Source: Methylocella tundrae (GTDB lineage: Bacteria > Pseudomonadota > Alphaproteobacteria > Rhizobiales > Beijerinckiaceae). Taken from it: a DNA stretch of 64,000 bases. Made by a program: the position numbers and the translations under genes. Numbering within the stretch: the stretch's first letter is position 1; every line of letters starts with the position of its first letter. Positions 46,958 to 55,864 of the stretch are shown piece by piece. Location: NCBI RefSeq assembly GCF_901905185.1, contig NZ_CABFMQ020000077.1, positions 1-64,000 of the forward strand. Direction: 5' to 3'. The notes beneath the pieces are model-generated. The model was given only the letters and a program-made list of their open reading frames with translations, did not search any database and was not told the origin of the DNA.

Positions 46958-48721
46958 ATGGACGATCTCACTCATTACGCCAACAGGCCTTTGGCATTTT
47001 TCGGCCGGTACATACGAACCCGCCGGCTGTCTCACGCCGCCATTCTCCTCGCGGTGGTCGCCGCTGTCGGCTTTTCGGTCAGCACCCAGTATGGCGTCAA
47101 GCACCTCGTCGACACGCTCTCCCAAGAGGGGCGGAGCGGCGCGCCCTGGCCGGCGTTTTACCTCCTCGTCTTTTTCATCGGCGCGGACAATCTTCTGTGG
47201 CGCGTGGCGAGCTGGATCGCCGCCTACACATTCGTGCATGTCACCGGCGATCTGCGCGCCGATCTTTTCCAGCATTTGACCGGCCATGCGCCGAGCTATT
47301 TCGCCAAAAGATTGCCGGGAGTGCTGACGAGCCGCATCACGGCGACCTCCAACGCCGTCTTCACCATTCAAAACATGTTCGTGTGGAACGTCTTGCCGCC
47401 ATGCCTCGCGATGGTCGGCGCGATCGCCTATCTGACCACGGTCAGCCTCGGGATGGCGGCCTGCCTTGCAGTCGTGTCCGGCCTTGTCGCCGCGACAATT
47501 TTCCACGTCGCCGCCAGCGGCAAACCACTGCACCATGATTTCGCCGACAAGGCCGCGGTGGTTGACGGCGAGATGATCGACGTTGTCGGCAACATCGCGC
47601 TCGTCAAGGCGTTCGGCGGTCTTGCGCGGGAACATCGGCGCTTCGGCGCCACGGTCAACGAGGAGCTCAAGGCGCGCCGGCGCAGCCTCCTTTATCTGGA
47701 AAAACTGCGGCTCAGCCACGCCCTCGTGACGATAGTCTTGATGCTTGGTCTGCTCGCCTGGGCGATCAGCCTTTGGCAGCAGCGGTCCGCGACCATCGGC
47801 GACGTCGTTCTTGTCTGCACGCTCGGAATGGCCGTGCTCAGCGCCACGCGCGACCTGGCCGTGGCCCTCGTTGACGTGACGCAGCACATGGCGCGCCTCT
47901 CCGAGGCCCTCGCGACGCTTCTGTCGCCGCATGAGCTGCGCGACCATCCCCAGGCTGCCGCTCTCATTCCGGGCGGGGCGCGCGTGGTCTTCGAGAACAT
48001 TGCGTTCCGCTACCCCGAAGGACGGCAGGTTTTCGAAAACTTCAGCCTTACTCTCGAGGCCGGTCAAAGGGTTGGGCTGGTCGGTCCATCGGGAGGAGGC
48101 AAATCAACGCTGATCGCGCTCCTGCAGCGCTTCTATGACCTCGACGCGGGCCGGATTCTCATTGACGGACAGGATATTCACAGGACCACTCAGGCAAGCC
48201 TTCGACAGGCGATCTCGGTGGTGCCGCAGGATACCGCCCTCTTTAATCGTTCTTTGATGGAGAACATCCGCTATGGCCGTCCCGAGGCCACCGACGAAGA
48301 GGTGTGGGAAGCGGCCATCGCAGCGCGATGCCGCCCCTTCATCCAGCACTTGCCGCGGGGTCTCGACACCATCGTTGGCGACAGGGGAGCGAAGCTGTCG
48401 GGGGGACAGCGCCAGCGCGTCGCGATCGCCAGAGCCTTCCTGAAAAATGCGCCCATCCTTCTGCTCGATGAGGCGACATCGGCGCTCGACAGCGAAGCCG
48501 AGGAGGCCATTCGGGAGGCGCTTGCGCGCCTCATGCAGGGGCGGACGGTCATCGCGATCGCCCATCGCTTGTCGACGCTACGAAACTTCGACCGTATCGT
48601 CGTGTTGCAGAACGGACGCATGGTGCAAGACGGGCATCCCGAAAGCCTCATGCAAATCGACGGTCCCTATCGCGCCCTGATTACGCAGGAGATGAGCCGT
48701 CTCGCAGAGCAGGCCGCCTGA
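46958..48721 (+). CDS. ABC exporter half-transporter (MsbA/LmrA-like)
   Basis: A 587-residue fusion of a six-helix permease and one ATPase domain, working as a homodimer. First helix: AAILLAVVAAVGFSVSTQYG. The ATPase has Walker A VGPSGGGKSTLIALLQRF, Q-loop VVPQDTALFNRSLMENIRYG, signature LSGGQRQRVAIARAFL, Walker B ILLLDEATSALD and the switch His in IAIAHRLSTL. Likely exports a lipid, peptide or drug; the neighbours give no clue. The ATG has only a weak upstream site. Confidence 0.92.
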   Translation: MDDLTHYANRPLAFFGRYIRTRRLSHAAILLAVVAAVGFSVSTQYGVKHLVDTLSQEGRSGAPWPAFYLLVFFIGADNLLWRVASWIAAYTFVHVTGDLRADLFQHLTGHAPSYFAKRLPGVLTSRITATSNAVFTIQNMFVWNVLPPCLAMVGAIAYLTTVSLGMAACLAVVSGLVAATIFHVAASGKPLHHDFADKAAVVDGEMIDVVGNIALVKAFGGLAREHRRFGATVNEELKARRRSLLYLEKLRLSHALVTIVLMLGLLAWAISLWQQRSATIGDVVLVCTLGMAVLSATRDLAVALVDVTQHMARLSEALATLLSPHELRDHPQAAALIPGGARVVFENIAFRYPEGRQVFENFSLTLEAGQRVGLVGPSGGGKSTLIALLQRFYDLDAGRILIDGQDIHRTTQASLRQAISVVPQDTALFNRSLMENIRYGRPEATDEEVWEAAIAARCRPFIQHLPRGLDTIVGDRGAKLSGGQRQRVAIARAFLKNAPILLLDEATSALDSEAEEAIREALARLMQGRTVIAIAHRLSTLRNFDRIVVLQNGRMVQDGHPESLMQIDGPYRALITQEMSRLAEQAA

Positions 48722-48780
48722 ACATGGCCGAGAGCGCCGGGGGCTCGCCATCGGCGTGAGATGTTGGGCGCCGCACGCGG

Positions 48781-50295
48781 TCATTCGATCCAGTCGAAGG
48801 TCCGGCTGACCGCCTTTTTCCACATCGTGTAATTTTTGACGCGCAACGTATCGTCAACCGACGGTCTCCACGTCCTGTCAACGCTCCAATTCCGCCGAAG
48901 ATCCTCGATCCCGCTCCAATAGCCAACCGCGAGCCCAGCCGCATAGGCGGCGCCGAGAGCCGTACTTTCCGACACTTTCGGCCGCGTCACCGGCGCGCCA
49001 AGAACATCGGCCTGGATCTGCATCAGCAAATCATTCGCGGTCATGCCGCCATCGACCTTCAGCGCCGTCACAGGCACGCCTGAGTCCGACGCCATCGCGT
49101 CCGCCACCTCGCGCGTCTGGAAGGCGGCGGCCTCGAGGGCGGCGCGGGCGAAATGGCCGCGGTCGATAAAGCTGGTGAGCCCGATGATCAGACCACGCGC
49201 TTCGCTGCGCCAATAAGGCGCGAAGAGGCCCGAGAAGGCCGGCACGAAATACAAACCGCCATTATCGGGAACGAGGCTGGCGAGACGTTCGACGTCGGCC
49301 GCGCTGTCGATGAGTTGCATGCGGTCACGCAGCCACTGCACCAAGGCTCCCGCGATCGCCACCGAGCCTTCGAGCGCGTAGACGGGCGGATTCCCGCCGA
49401 ATTGATAGCAAACAGTCGTGATCAGCCCGTGTTTTGATTGCACCACTTCGACGCCTGTATTCAACAGCATGAAGCAGCCGGCGCCATAGGTGTTTTTAGC
49501 TTCGCCCACGTCGAAGCAGACCTGCCCGACCGTGGCGGCCTGTTGATCGCCGAGAACGCCGCAGATTGGCGCCTCCCCTCCAAAAGGTCCGTCGGCGCGC
49601 GTGAGGCCATGGAAGGCGGAGTCCGAGGACGGCCGAATGGCCGGGAGCATCGCCCGCGGAATATCAAAGGCCGCCAACAGCTCATTGTCCCATTGCAGAG
49701 TCTTGAGATTCATCAGCATGGTGCGCGACGCATTGGTGACGTCGGTCACATGCGCCGCGGCCGGCGAGGGGCCGCCCGTCAGCTTCCAGATCAGCCAGCT
49801 ATCCATCGTCCCGAAGAGCGCCTCCCCTGTTTCGGCGTCACGGCGCAGGCCCGGAATGGCGTCGAGCATCCAGCGGATTTTTGGCGCCGAAAAATAGGTC
49901 GCGAGCGGCAGGCCGGTCTTTTGACGAAAGCGATCCTGACCGCCGCGCTCGGCCAGTTGAGCGCAGATCAGATCGGTGCGCGTGTCCTGCCAGACAATAG
50001 CGTTGCAATAGGGCTCGCCGGTGTTCCTGTTCCAGACGAGCGTGGTTTCCCGCTGGTTGGCGACGCCGATCGCGGCGAGATCCCTCGCCGCCACCCCGGC
50101 CTTGCCCATCGCGCCGCGGATGACCTCCTCGACGCGTCGCCATATCTCCAAAGGGTCATGTTCGACCCAGCCCGATTGTGGGCAGATTTGTCGATGCTCG
50201 AGCTGATGCGAGGCCGCCGTTTCTCCCCGCTTGTTAAACAGCATGCAGCGTGTGCTGGTCGTCCCCTGATCCAGCGCGACGACATATTTCGACAA
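48781..50295 (-). CDS. glpK: Glycerol kinase
   Basis: Phosphorylates glycerol to sn-glycerol-3-phosphate. The 504-residue FGGY-family protein begins [20 protein letters not shown] (phosphate-binding loop), with the glycerol-binding [20 protein letters not shown], the adenosine-site [20 protein letters not shown] and the C-terminal [20 protein letters not shown]. The start is a TTG at 50295 with GGGAGA upstream; the family N-terminus fits this exactly, and the frame opening at 50334 adds unconserved residues. It follows glpD by 78 bp and should be one operon with it. Confidence 0.95.
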   Translation of the reverse strand: MSKYVVALDQGTTSTRCMLFNKRGETAASHQLEHRQICPQSGWVEHDPLEIWRRVEEVIRGAMGKAGVAARDLAAIGVANQRETTLVWNRNTGEPYCNAIVWQDTRTDLICAQLAERGGQDRFRQKTGLPLATYFSAPKIRWMLDAIPGLRRDAETGEALFGTMDSWLIWKLTGGPSPAAAHVTDVTNASRTMLMNLKTLQWDNELLAAFDIPRAMLPAIRPSSDSAFHGLTRADGPFGGEAPICGVLGDQQAATVGQVCFDVGEAKNTYGAGCFMLLNTGVEVVQSKHGLITTVCYQFGGNPPVYALEGSVAIAGALVQWLRDRMQLIDSAADVERLASLVPDNGGLYFVPAFSGLFAPYWRSEARGLIIGLTSFIDRGHFARAALEAAAFQTREVADAMASDSGVPVTALKVDGGMTANDLLMQIQADVLGAPVTRPKVSESTALGAAYAAGLAVGYWSGIEDLRRNWSVDRTWRPSVDDTLRVKNYTMWKKAVSRTFDWIE

Positions 50296-50373
50296 GACGT
50301 TATCTCCCGGATTTTCACTGAGTCTTATCAGCAACCGCGCTCATGCGAATAGCGGCCTCAACGCGAAGGCCCA

Positions 50374-51990
50374 TTAAATCGCCTGCGTCAACCGCCGTTC
50401 CGTCTCGGCGGCCTCGAAATCCCGGCGGCGCTGGTCCCATCCGCGCTCCGCGGCGAGTAAAGCAATGACGCGGGGCGCGGAGCGCCGCGCCGCCTCCAGA
50501 TCGAGCAAAGCCAGCGGCAGGCGCCGGGCCAGCACATCCATCGCCGAAAGGGCGGCCTCGAATCTAGCGGCATAGAGCACCTCGGCCTCGAGGTAAGGAA
50601 AGGCGGGATGGAGCCGCGCCGCGCCGGCGGAGCCGGCCTCTTGCAGTACCCGAGGGGCGCGATCGCCATAAGCGTGGTGCAGATGGGCGGCGACATCATA
50701 ATCAAGGGTGAAGGCGGAGCGGAGCGCCTCAATTCCGCTTTCGGCGTCGAAATTCTCCGCGCCCGCCAGCGCCAGCCCGGCGGTGCGGCACAGAGTTTTC
50801 GGGCGCAGATCAAAACGGGCGATGGCGTGATCCAGAGCGTCCGCGGCCATTTTTCGATAGGTGGTCCATTTGCCGCCGCAGATCGTGACGAGGCCGCTCC
50901 CGCTCACTTCGACGATGTGATCGCGCGCGAGGCGCGCTGTGTCGGCTATTTTCGGGTTGCTGACCAGCGGACGAAGACCGCACCATGCCGATAATATGTC
51001 CTTTTCGCTCACCTCGACATTGAAATACTGCCCTATGTGCCGCAGCAGATAGGCGACCGCCTCAGTCGTGGGCGGGGGATGGTCCTCGATCGCCGCCGGC
51101 TCATCCGTGGCGCCGATCAGCGCATGTCCCTCCCAGGGCAGTATGAACAGCACGCGGCCGTCGTCGGTTCGCGGGATCAGCAGCCCCGCCCCCGTGGGAG
51201 CAAAACGCTTGTCGAGCACGATATGGACGCCTGAACTGGGTCTCATGATCGCCGCCGCGCCGGCGTCCGCCATCAGGCGAATGGAGTCCGCGAACGGGCC
51301 GGCCGCATTGATCACCGCGCGCGCCTCGATCTCCCAACGCTCGCCTGTCTCCCTATCCTCGACCTCAGCGCCGGTCAGTTGACTCTCCTCATGGGTGAAC
51401 CCCACCACTTCGACCCGGTTGGCCACCGCGGCGCCCTGTTCGGACGCCGTCAGCGCCAGCGTCAAAGCCATGCGCGCGTCATCGAACTGACCGTCATAAT
51501 AGAGAATTCCGGCTTTCAGCCCTTCGGCCTTCAGCATCGGAAATCGGCGGAGGGTTTCGCTGCGACTGAGCAACCGGCTGCGGCCGAAGCTCAGCTTCCC
51601 GGCAAGCCGATCGTAGATGCGAAGACCGGCGAATATATAGGGCGCATCGCGCCAGCGGTAGAGCGGCGAGACAAGCGCCAGACGATGAGCAAGATGCGGC
51701 GCGTTTCTCAGGAAAATCGCGCGCTCGTGCAGGCCGTCGCGAACCAGATTATATTGTGTCCGGTCAAGGCGCCGAATGGCCAGCTCAAGGTAGCGGACGC
51801 CGCCATGCACCAGCTTGGTGCTTCTGCCGCTGGCGCCCTCCGCGAAGTCGCCCCGCTCGACGAGCGCCGTCCTGAGGCCCCGGCTCGCCGCATCGAGCGC
51901 GACGCCGCAGCCGGTGGCGCCGCCGCCGACGACCAGAACGTCGAAAGTCCCGCCAGAGCGCAGCGCCGCCAGGGCGGAGCTTCTGTCCAT
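50374..51990 (-). CDS. glpD: Aerobic glycerol-3-phosphate dehydrogenase
   Basis: Membrane-associated FAD enzyme oxidising glycerol-3-phosphate to dihydroxyacetone phosphate and passing electrons to quinone. The 538-residue protein has the FAD-binding motif DVLVVGGGATGCGVALDAAS, the following SGRSTKLVHGGVRYLE signature and ICGGKWTTYRKMAADALDHA near the C-terminal domain. Length is normal. First gene of glpD-glpK, giving the cell a way to use glycerol; no glycerol facilitator or repressor is adjacent. Confidence 0.95.
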   Translation of the reverse strand: MDRSSALAALRSGGTFDVLVVGGGATGCGVALDAASRGLRTALVERGDFAEGASGRSTKLVHGGVRYLELAIRRLDRTQYNLVRDGLHERAIFLRNAPHLAHRLALVSPLYRWRDAPYIFAGLRIYDRLAGKLSFGRSRLLSRSETLRRFPMLKAEGLKAGILYYDGQFDDARMALTLALTASEQGAAVANRVEVVGFTHEESQLTGAEVEDRETGERWEIEARAVINAAGPFADSIRLMADAGAAAIMRPSSGVHIVLDKRFAPTGAGLLIPRTDDGRVLFILPWEGHALIGATDEPAAIEDHPPPTTEAVAYLLRHIGQYFNVEVSEKDILSAWCGLRPLVSNPKIADTARLARDHIVEVSGSGLVTICGGKWTTYRKMAADALDHAIARFDLRPKTLCRTAGLALAGAENFDAESGIEALRSAFTLDYDVAAHLHHAYGDRAPRVLQEAGSAGAARLHPAFPYLEAEVLYAARFEAALSAMDVLARRLPLALLDLEAARRSAPRVIALLAAERGWDQRRRDFEAAETERRLTQAI

Positions 51991-52303
51991 TGTCCCTCCC
52001 CTTCCCCGCGCGCAACCCCGACGTCGACGACGCTCGATGCGCCATCATCTGAAGGCCGCTTATTGACGCCGCCGTCAAGAGCCGTGCGGATCGCGAGGCT
52101 GAATTTGCCCAGAGTTGCAGAGCGGAATCGAGCCGGCCCTATCGCCTTGGCCGCATTAGCGAACCGGCAAAGCCAGCCGACCTGCTAAACGCTTACCGGC
52201 CCCACTCGATTGACGCTGTCACCCACAATGGCGAGGCGCGCGATCTTAAATATTCTCTTTTTTCAATTGGGATATCTTCTCGCCAGCTCAAACGAAGCTA
52301 AAG
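51991..52303. other. Intergenic region upstream of glpD
   Basis: About 310 bp without a convincing gene. An AT-rich stretch at 52245-52275 (AAATATTCTCTTTTTTCAAT) is the likely promoter zone for the leftward glpD-glpK operon, which would leave a leader of more than 200 bases. Confidence 0.4.
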
Positions 52304-52343
52304 AGACACCCTGCGGCACGACGGGGTTGCCCGCAGGGTGTCT
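52304..52343 (-). terminator. Strong stem-loop, probable terminator of the Irr-like gene
   Basis: Perfect 13-bp inverted repeat AGACACCCTGCGG / CCGCAGGGTGTCT with a 14-base loop, 95 bp past the stop of the leftward Fur-family gene. The strand reading away from that gene continues with CTTTAGCTT, only a weak T tract, so termination is likely but not of the textbook kind. Confidence 0.55.
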
Positions 52344-52438
52344 GGAGGAAAGGGATTGCGCGTTATGCGGCCATGTCATTTGATGGATTGGAGCTCGTAA
52401 CCCAGCAGCAAATTGGTCGCGTATTGTTTAATCCCGCC

Positions 52439-52918
52439 TCAAGTCGTGCGCTGTCGCCCCTCCGCCGCCGGCGCCTTTGGACGCAACGTCACGACAACAT
52501 TGACGCGGGAGACTTCATAGTCTTCGGGTGTTCTGATGTGGTCCGTGAGTTTAATCTCATCGGGTCCAATATCCCGAATTTCCTTTGTGTCCTCAAAATA
52601 GTAATGTGGATGGTCGGTCGTGTTCGTATCAAAAAACGTAGGGCAGCGGTCGATCGACAAAGCGCGGACGAGCCCGACGCGCGCAAATACATTTAGGACG
52701 TTGTACACCGTCGCCAGCGACGTCTGTGTGTGCGCGACCCGGGCTTCGAACGCAAGAGTTTCAGCCGTCAAATGCCGGTCCTCTCTGCCGAAGAGCAATT
52801 TCGCAAGGTTGCGGCGTTGCCGCGTTGCTCGAAGGCCATATCTCTTCCACAACACGCCGCTTGAAAACTTCAATGTAGCAGATCTCTCAACGAGAGGCCC
52901 ATCCCCGCGGTCACCCAT
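52439..52918 (-). CDS. Fur-family regulator, Irr-like
   Basis: A 159-residue regulator of the Fur superfamily. The winged helix is YGLRATRQRRNLAKLLFG then DRHLTAETLAFEAR and SLATVYNVLNVFARVGLVRA. The FFDTNTTDHPHYYFEDTKEI segment and the acidic IRDIGPDEI that follows resemble Irr, the haem-responsive iron regulator of Hyphomicrobiales, more than Fur. Irr usually has HHH where this has HPH, and the N-terminal haem regulatory Cys-Pro motif is not present. The ATG at 52918 (MGDRGDG) has AGGTG upstream. An iron role beside a diiron enzyme cluster is plausible but inferred. Confidence 0.8.
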   Translation of the reverse strand: MGDRGDGPLVERSATLKFSSGVLWKRYGLRATRQRRNLAKLLFGREDRHLTAETLAFEARVAHTQTSLATVYNVLNVFARVGLVRALSIDRCPTFFDTNTTDHPHYYFEDTKEIRDIGPDEIKLTDHIRTPEDYEVSRVNVVVTLRPKAPAAEGRQRTT

Positions 52919-53028
52919 CACGCACCTGCCTTTCGTGCTTTTCTTGCTATTATCAAATCCGGCCACTTTACTGGCTGGCCTCAGCCCGCCCCCGCCGCTG
53001 ATTATCGCCAGACAGAAAGCCTAAGCGC

Positions 53029-53379
53029 TCAACGAGCGCCTGGGGCGCCCGGTTGACTTTCAGAGCGCTGAACAATGAAAGGACGCGCCGCCGACACTCG
53101 GTCGATGAACTCCTGTGTCGTGTCGGTTGTGATCGACGTTGTACCCGGCCCAACGCGCTCGGCGACGAGCTGTCCGGCGCCCGAAACTCTGTCAATGAAT
53201 TCTTGCGCCGGATTTGTCTCAATCTTCGCTGATGAGACACCGGTGCGCTCTGTTGTAAACGGCTTTCCTGATACACGATCGATGAAAGCTCGCGCCGGAT
53301 CTTCGGCATTTGCCTGTGTGTAAATGAAGCCAGCCGCGATTGCCGCGCCAACAATAAAATACCAATTTCTCTTATGCAT
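53029..53379 (-). CDS. Small exported protein with three EFIDRVS repeats
   Basis: A 116-residue protein with an N-terminal membrane or signal segment (NWYFIVGAAIAAGFIYTQAN, possible cleavage after ANA). The rest consists of three repeats of about 27 residues: ARAFIDRVSGKPFTTERTG, AQEFIDRVSGAGQLVAERVG and TQEFIDRVSAARPFIVQRSE. Each pairs F-I-D-R-V-S with a downstream E/Q-R. I do not recognise a family. GGGAGA lies before the ATG. It stands alone, 110 bp upstream of the Irr-like gene on the same strand. Confidence 0.65.
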   Translation of the reverse strand: MHKRNWYFIVGAAIAAGFIYTQANAEDPARAFIDRVSGKPFTTERTGVSSAKIETNPAQEFIDRVSGAGQLVAERVGPGTTSITTDTTQEFIDRVSAARPFIVQRSESQPGAPGAR

Positions 53380-53919
53380 CAAAGTGTCTCCCAGTCGAGC
53401 TTTGCTTCTCCGACTCCCACGTCGGATTGCGTTCGCTCCGGCAACAGTTCGTTGCATTTAGCAGGAGACGTGCCACCCATCGACGCTGCGCGCATTTAGT
53501 TGACAAGCGCTCGACGCAGCTTGGACACGCTCGATAAAACAGCGATGTATGACCTATCGGACGGACGCCACATTGGATTGTATGGCCTTGCCAACGCGCG
53601 TCTTCAGTGGCGACGGCCTTCCATTTTCATACACTGTATGTCATCTGAACACGATTACATGGACGCCCCTGTAGATGAATGGCGGGAGAGGATATCGCCG
53701 CTGGCGCAGACAACCGCAATTGACCAAGAGCAATTGGTCTACAAGACGCCCCGGACAGCGCAAAGACCGTCGAGCGCCACTGTGAGTTCGTCAGGCATTG
53801 GGCGGCGGAAAACATTCGCGCAATTTGTGATTTGATATAGTGAGAACGGCTCCCCCGAGGATCTCCCTCAGATTTTCGATAAAGCCTTTCACTCCCAGAT
53901 ATGGGCGAGCCCTGCCTCG
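53380..53919. other. Intergenic region, no gene recognised
   Basis: 540 bp between the triple-repeat protein and the end of the sMMO cluster. A 111-residue frame on the plus strand (53500-53835) lacks a ribosome-binding site and family features, and I do not call it. Confidence 0.45.
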
Positions 53920-53945
53920 CAGCGGGCGCTTTGTGGCGCCCGCTG
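53920..53945 (-). terminator. Stem-loop downstream of mmoG, probable end of the sMMO transcript
   Basis: Perfect 10-bp stem CAGCGGGCGC / GCGCCCGCTG with a 6-base loop, about 54 bp past the mmoG stop. No T run follows on the minus strand, so it may be a factor-assisted terminator or a 3'-end stabiliser. Confidence 0.5.
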
Positions 53946-53998
53946 CTCTCACCTTGGGCTACCCCTCAGCCGCGCTCTATCCGTCGAGCAGGACAAGC

Positions 53999-55675
53999 TC
54001 AAATGCGCGGATTCTCTCGGGTCGCCGCCGCCCACTCCCCGGTATAACCGAAGGTCGGATCCTCGGGCGGCACGTTAGCGACGACGCACTCGGTAGTCAT
54101 GAGCGCACCCGCCGTTAAGGTTGCGTGCTGCAGAGCAAGACGCGTAACCCGTAACGGATCAATCACGCCAGCCTCGAAGAGATTGCCAAACCGGCAGGTC
54201 CTCGCGTCAAGCCCCCAATGTTCATCGTCCGACGCCAGCGTCCGTGACGTCACGGCATAAGCATCCTCGCCTGCATTATGAGCAATCAAACGCGCCGGCT
54301 CGCCCACCGCATCCGCAATGATTTGAATGCCATGTTTGACCGCAATATCCGTCGACGAAAGCGCGCGCAGGGCTTTCCGGCAGCGAAGAAGCCCGACGCC
54401 GCCACCCGGCAGACCGCCCTCGGCAAGCGCGGCGGACACGGAATTTCGGGCATTCTCTACGCGCTGCAGGCGCTCCTTCATCTCCGCCTCGCTGCCGCCG
54501 CCCACGTTGATGGTCGCCGTGACATTCGAGAGATTGGCGATCCGTTCCTGGAGTTCATCGAGGTCATGAAGCTTGCCCGTCGGAGAGCCCTTGTCGCTGC
54601 TCCGCAGTCGATCCGTCTCTAGCCGCAACCCATACAGTCTCTCGGCAACCACGCTGGGATCGCCGGCGCCGCCGAATAAGTTGGTCGTATCCTCGCCGAC
54701 CTGAACGCGTCGCGCGCGACCGAGATCGGCGAGCTTTACTCGGCCAAGGTCGTCTCCATTTTCTTCCAATATGGCGCGGCCTCCGAGTAAGCAAGCGAGG
54801 TCGGCGAGGGTTTCCTTTCGACGATCTCCCTGGGCAGGGGGTTTCACCGCAACGGCTTTCAGGACGCAGCGGACATGATTGAGCAAAATCCCTGCGAGGG
54901 CCGCGTCTTCGACGGCTTCGGCGATGATCAGGAGCGATCCTTCGGCCTGCCGCACCTGGTCCAAAATCGGAATCAATTCTTCGAAATGTTTGATCGGTCG
55001 GTCGTAAAGGAGCACATAAGCATCCGTCAGCTCCGCGATCCTGCGCGTCTTGTCCGTGATGAAATAAGGCGAAAGCCAGCCTTGCTCCCAATGCGCGCCT
55101 TCCTGAAACTCGATTTCATCTTCAAGTCCGTTGCCGAGGTTGATGTTGATGACGCCCTCACGGCCAACCGCGCTGAAGGCGGAGGCCAGGAGCTTTCCGA
55201 CCGATGCGTCGCCGTTCGACGCGGTCGCGCCGATCTGAACAATCGAACGCTCGTCGGCGCAACTCTGCGCCCGCCTCTCCATGTCCTCAATCGCAGCTCG
55301 CGTAGCAAGCTCCAAGCCGGTCCGCAGGCCATTCGGATTGAGCCCGGAACTCATCGCCCTCAACACCTGCCGAGCGATGTAGCGCGCGAGAACGATCGTC
55401 GTTGTGGTTCCGTCGCCGCACTGCTTCGAAACCTTTCCGGCCATTTCGGTAAACATGTTGATTCCGGCGCTTTCGAAACGGTCATCCACCGCGATCGATC
55501 GCGCCACCGTAACGCCGTCCTTGGTAACAAGCGGCTGGATTCCCGAGGTGCGATGCTCGATGATGACGTTGCGGCCGCGCGGTCCGAGCGTGACTTGCAC
55601 CGCATCGGCCAGAAGATTTGCGCCCGCCAGCATCTTGCGACGCCCCGTGTCGCCATAGCGAATATCTTTTGCCAT
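53999..55675 (-). CDS. mmoG: GroEL-like chaperonin of the sMMO cluster
   Basis: A 558-residue group I chaperonin homologue that in methanotrophs is needed for sMMO expression, probably for folding or assembly of MmoR and/or the hydroxylase. GroEL features: ADAVQVTLGPRGRNVII, TKDGVTVARSI, CGDGTTTTIVLARYI, GGLPGGGVGLL and FEAGVIDPLRVTRLALQHAT. It differs from housekeeping GroEL: the Gly-Gly-Met tail is missing (ends RENPRI), and Asn408 (codon AAT at 54452-54454, in RVENAR) stands where GroEL has catalytic Asp398 in RVEDAL. No groES is adjacent. AGGGAGGAAACA precedes the ATG. It is the last gene of the cluster. Confidence 0.93.
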   Translation of the reverse strand: MAKDIRYGDTGRRKMLAGANLLADAVQVTLGPRGRNVIIEHRTSGIQPLVTKDGVTVARSIAVDDRFESAGINMFTEMAGKVSKQCGDGTTTTIVLARYIARQVLRAMSSGLNPNGLRTGLELATRAAIEDMERRAQSCADERSIVQIGATASNGDASVGKLLASAFSAVGREGVININLGNGLEDEIEFQEGAHWEQGWLSPYFITDKTRRIAELTDAYVLLYDRPIKHFEELIPILDQVRQAEGSLLIIAEAVEDAALAGILLNHVRCVLKAVAVKPPAQGDRRKETLADLACLLGGRAILEENGDDLGRVKLADLGRARRVQVGEDTTNLFGGAGDPSVVAERLYGLRLETDRLRSSDKGSPTGKLHDLDELQERIANLSNVTATINVGGGSEAEMKERLQRVENARNSVSAALAEGGLPGGGVGLLRCRKALRALSSTDIAVKHGIQIIADAVGEPARLIAHNAGEDAYAVTSRTLASDDEHWGLDARTCRFGNLFEAGVIDPLRVTRLALQHATLTAGALMTTECVVANVPPEDPTFGYTGEWAAATRENPRI

Positions 55676-55744
55676 TGTTTCCTCCCTTGAGACGCCGATC
55701 GCGTCCTCGTCAGTCGCTTATGTTCTTGTTTATTGCGCGCGCTG

Positions 55745-55750
55745 ATTATA
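55745..55750 (-). promoter_or_regulatory. Possible own -10 element for mmoG
   Basis: On the minus strand a perfect TATAAT lies about 70 bases before the mmoG ATG, inside the 189-bp gap that separates mmoG from the upstream small gene. No good TTGACA is found 16-18 bp upstream, so this is a weak call. Confidence 0.3.
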
Positions 55751-55864
55751 GGCGTGCGATACGCGGCGCGCGTTTCGACCAATTACGCGCCAACGTTTCT
55801 GAACCGATCGAAGAGCCATCTCAGACGAAGCGAGCTCATCGAAGCGCGAGACTGTGTTCATCAA

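Noticed and set aside
53500..53835. 111-residue frame between the triple-repeat protein and mmoG
   Set aside because: No ribosome-binding site, mixed composition and no recognisable residues.
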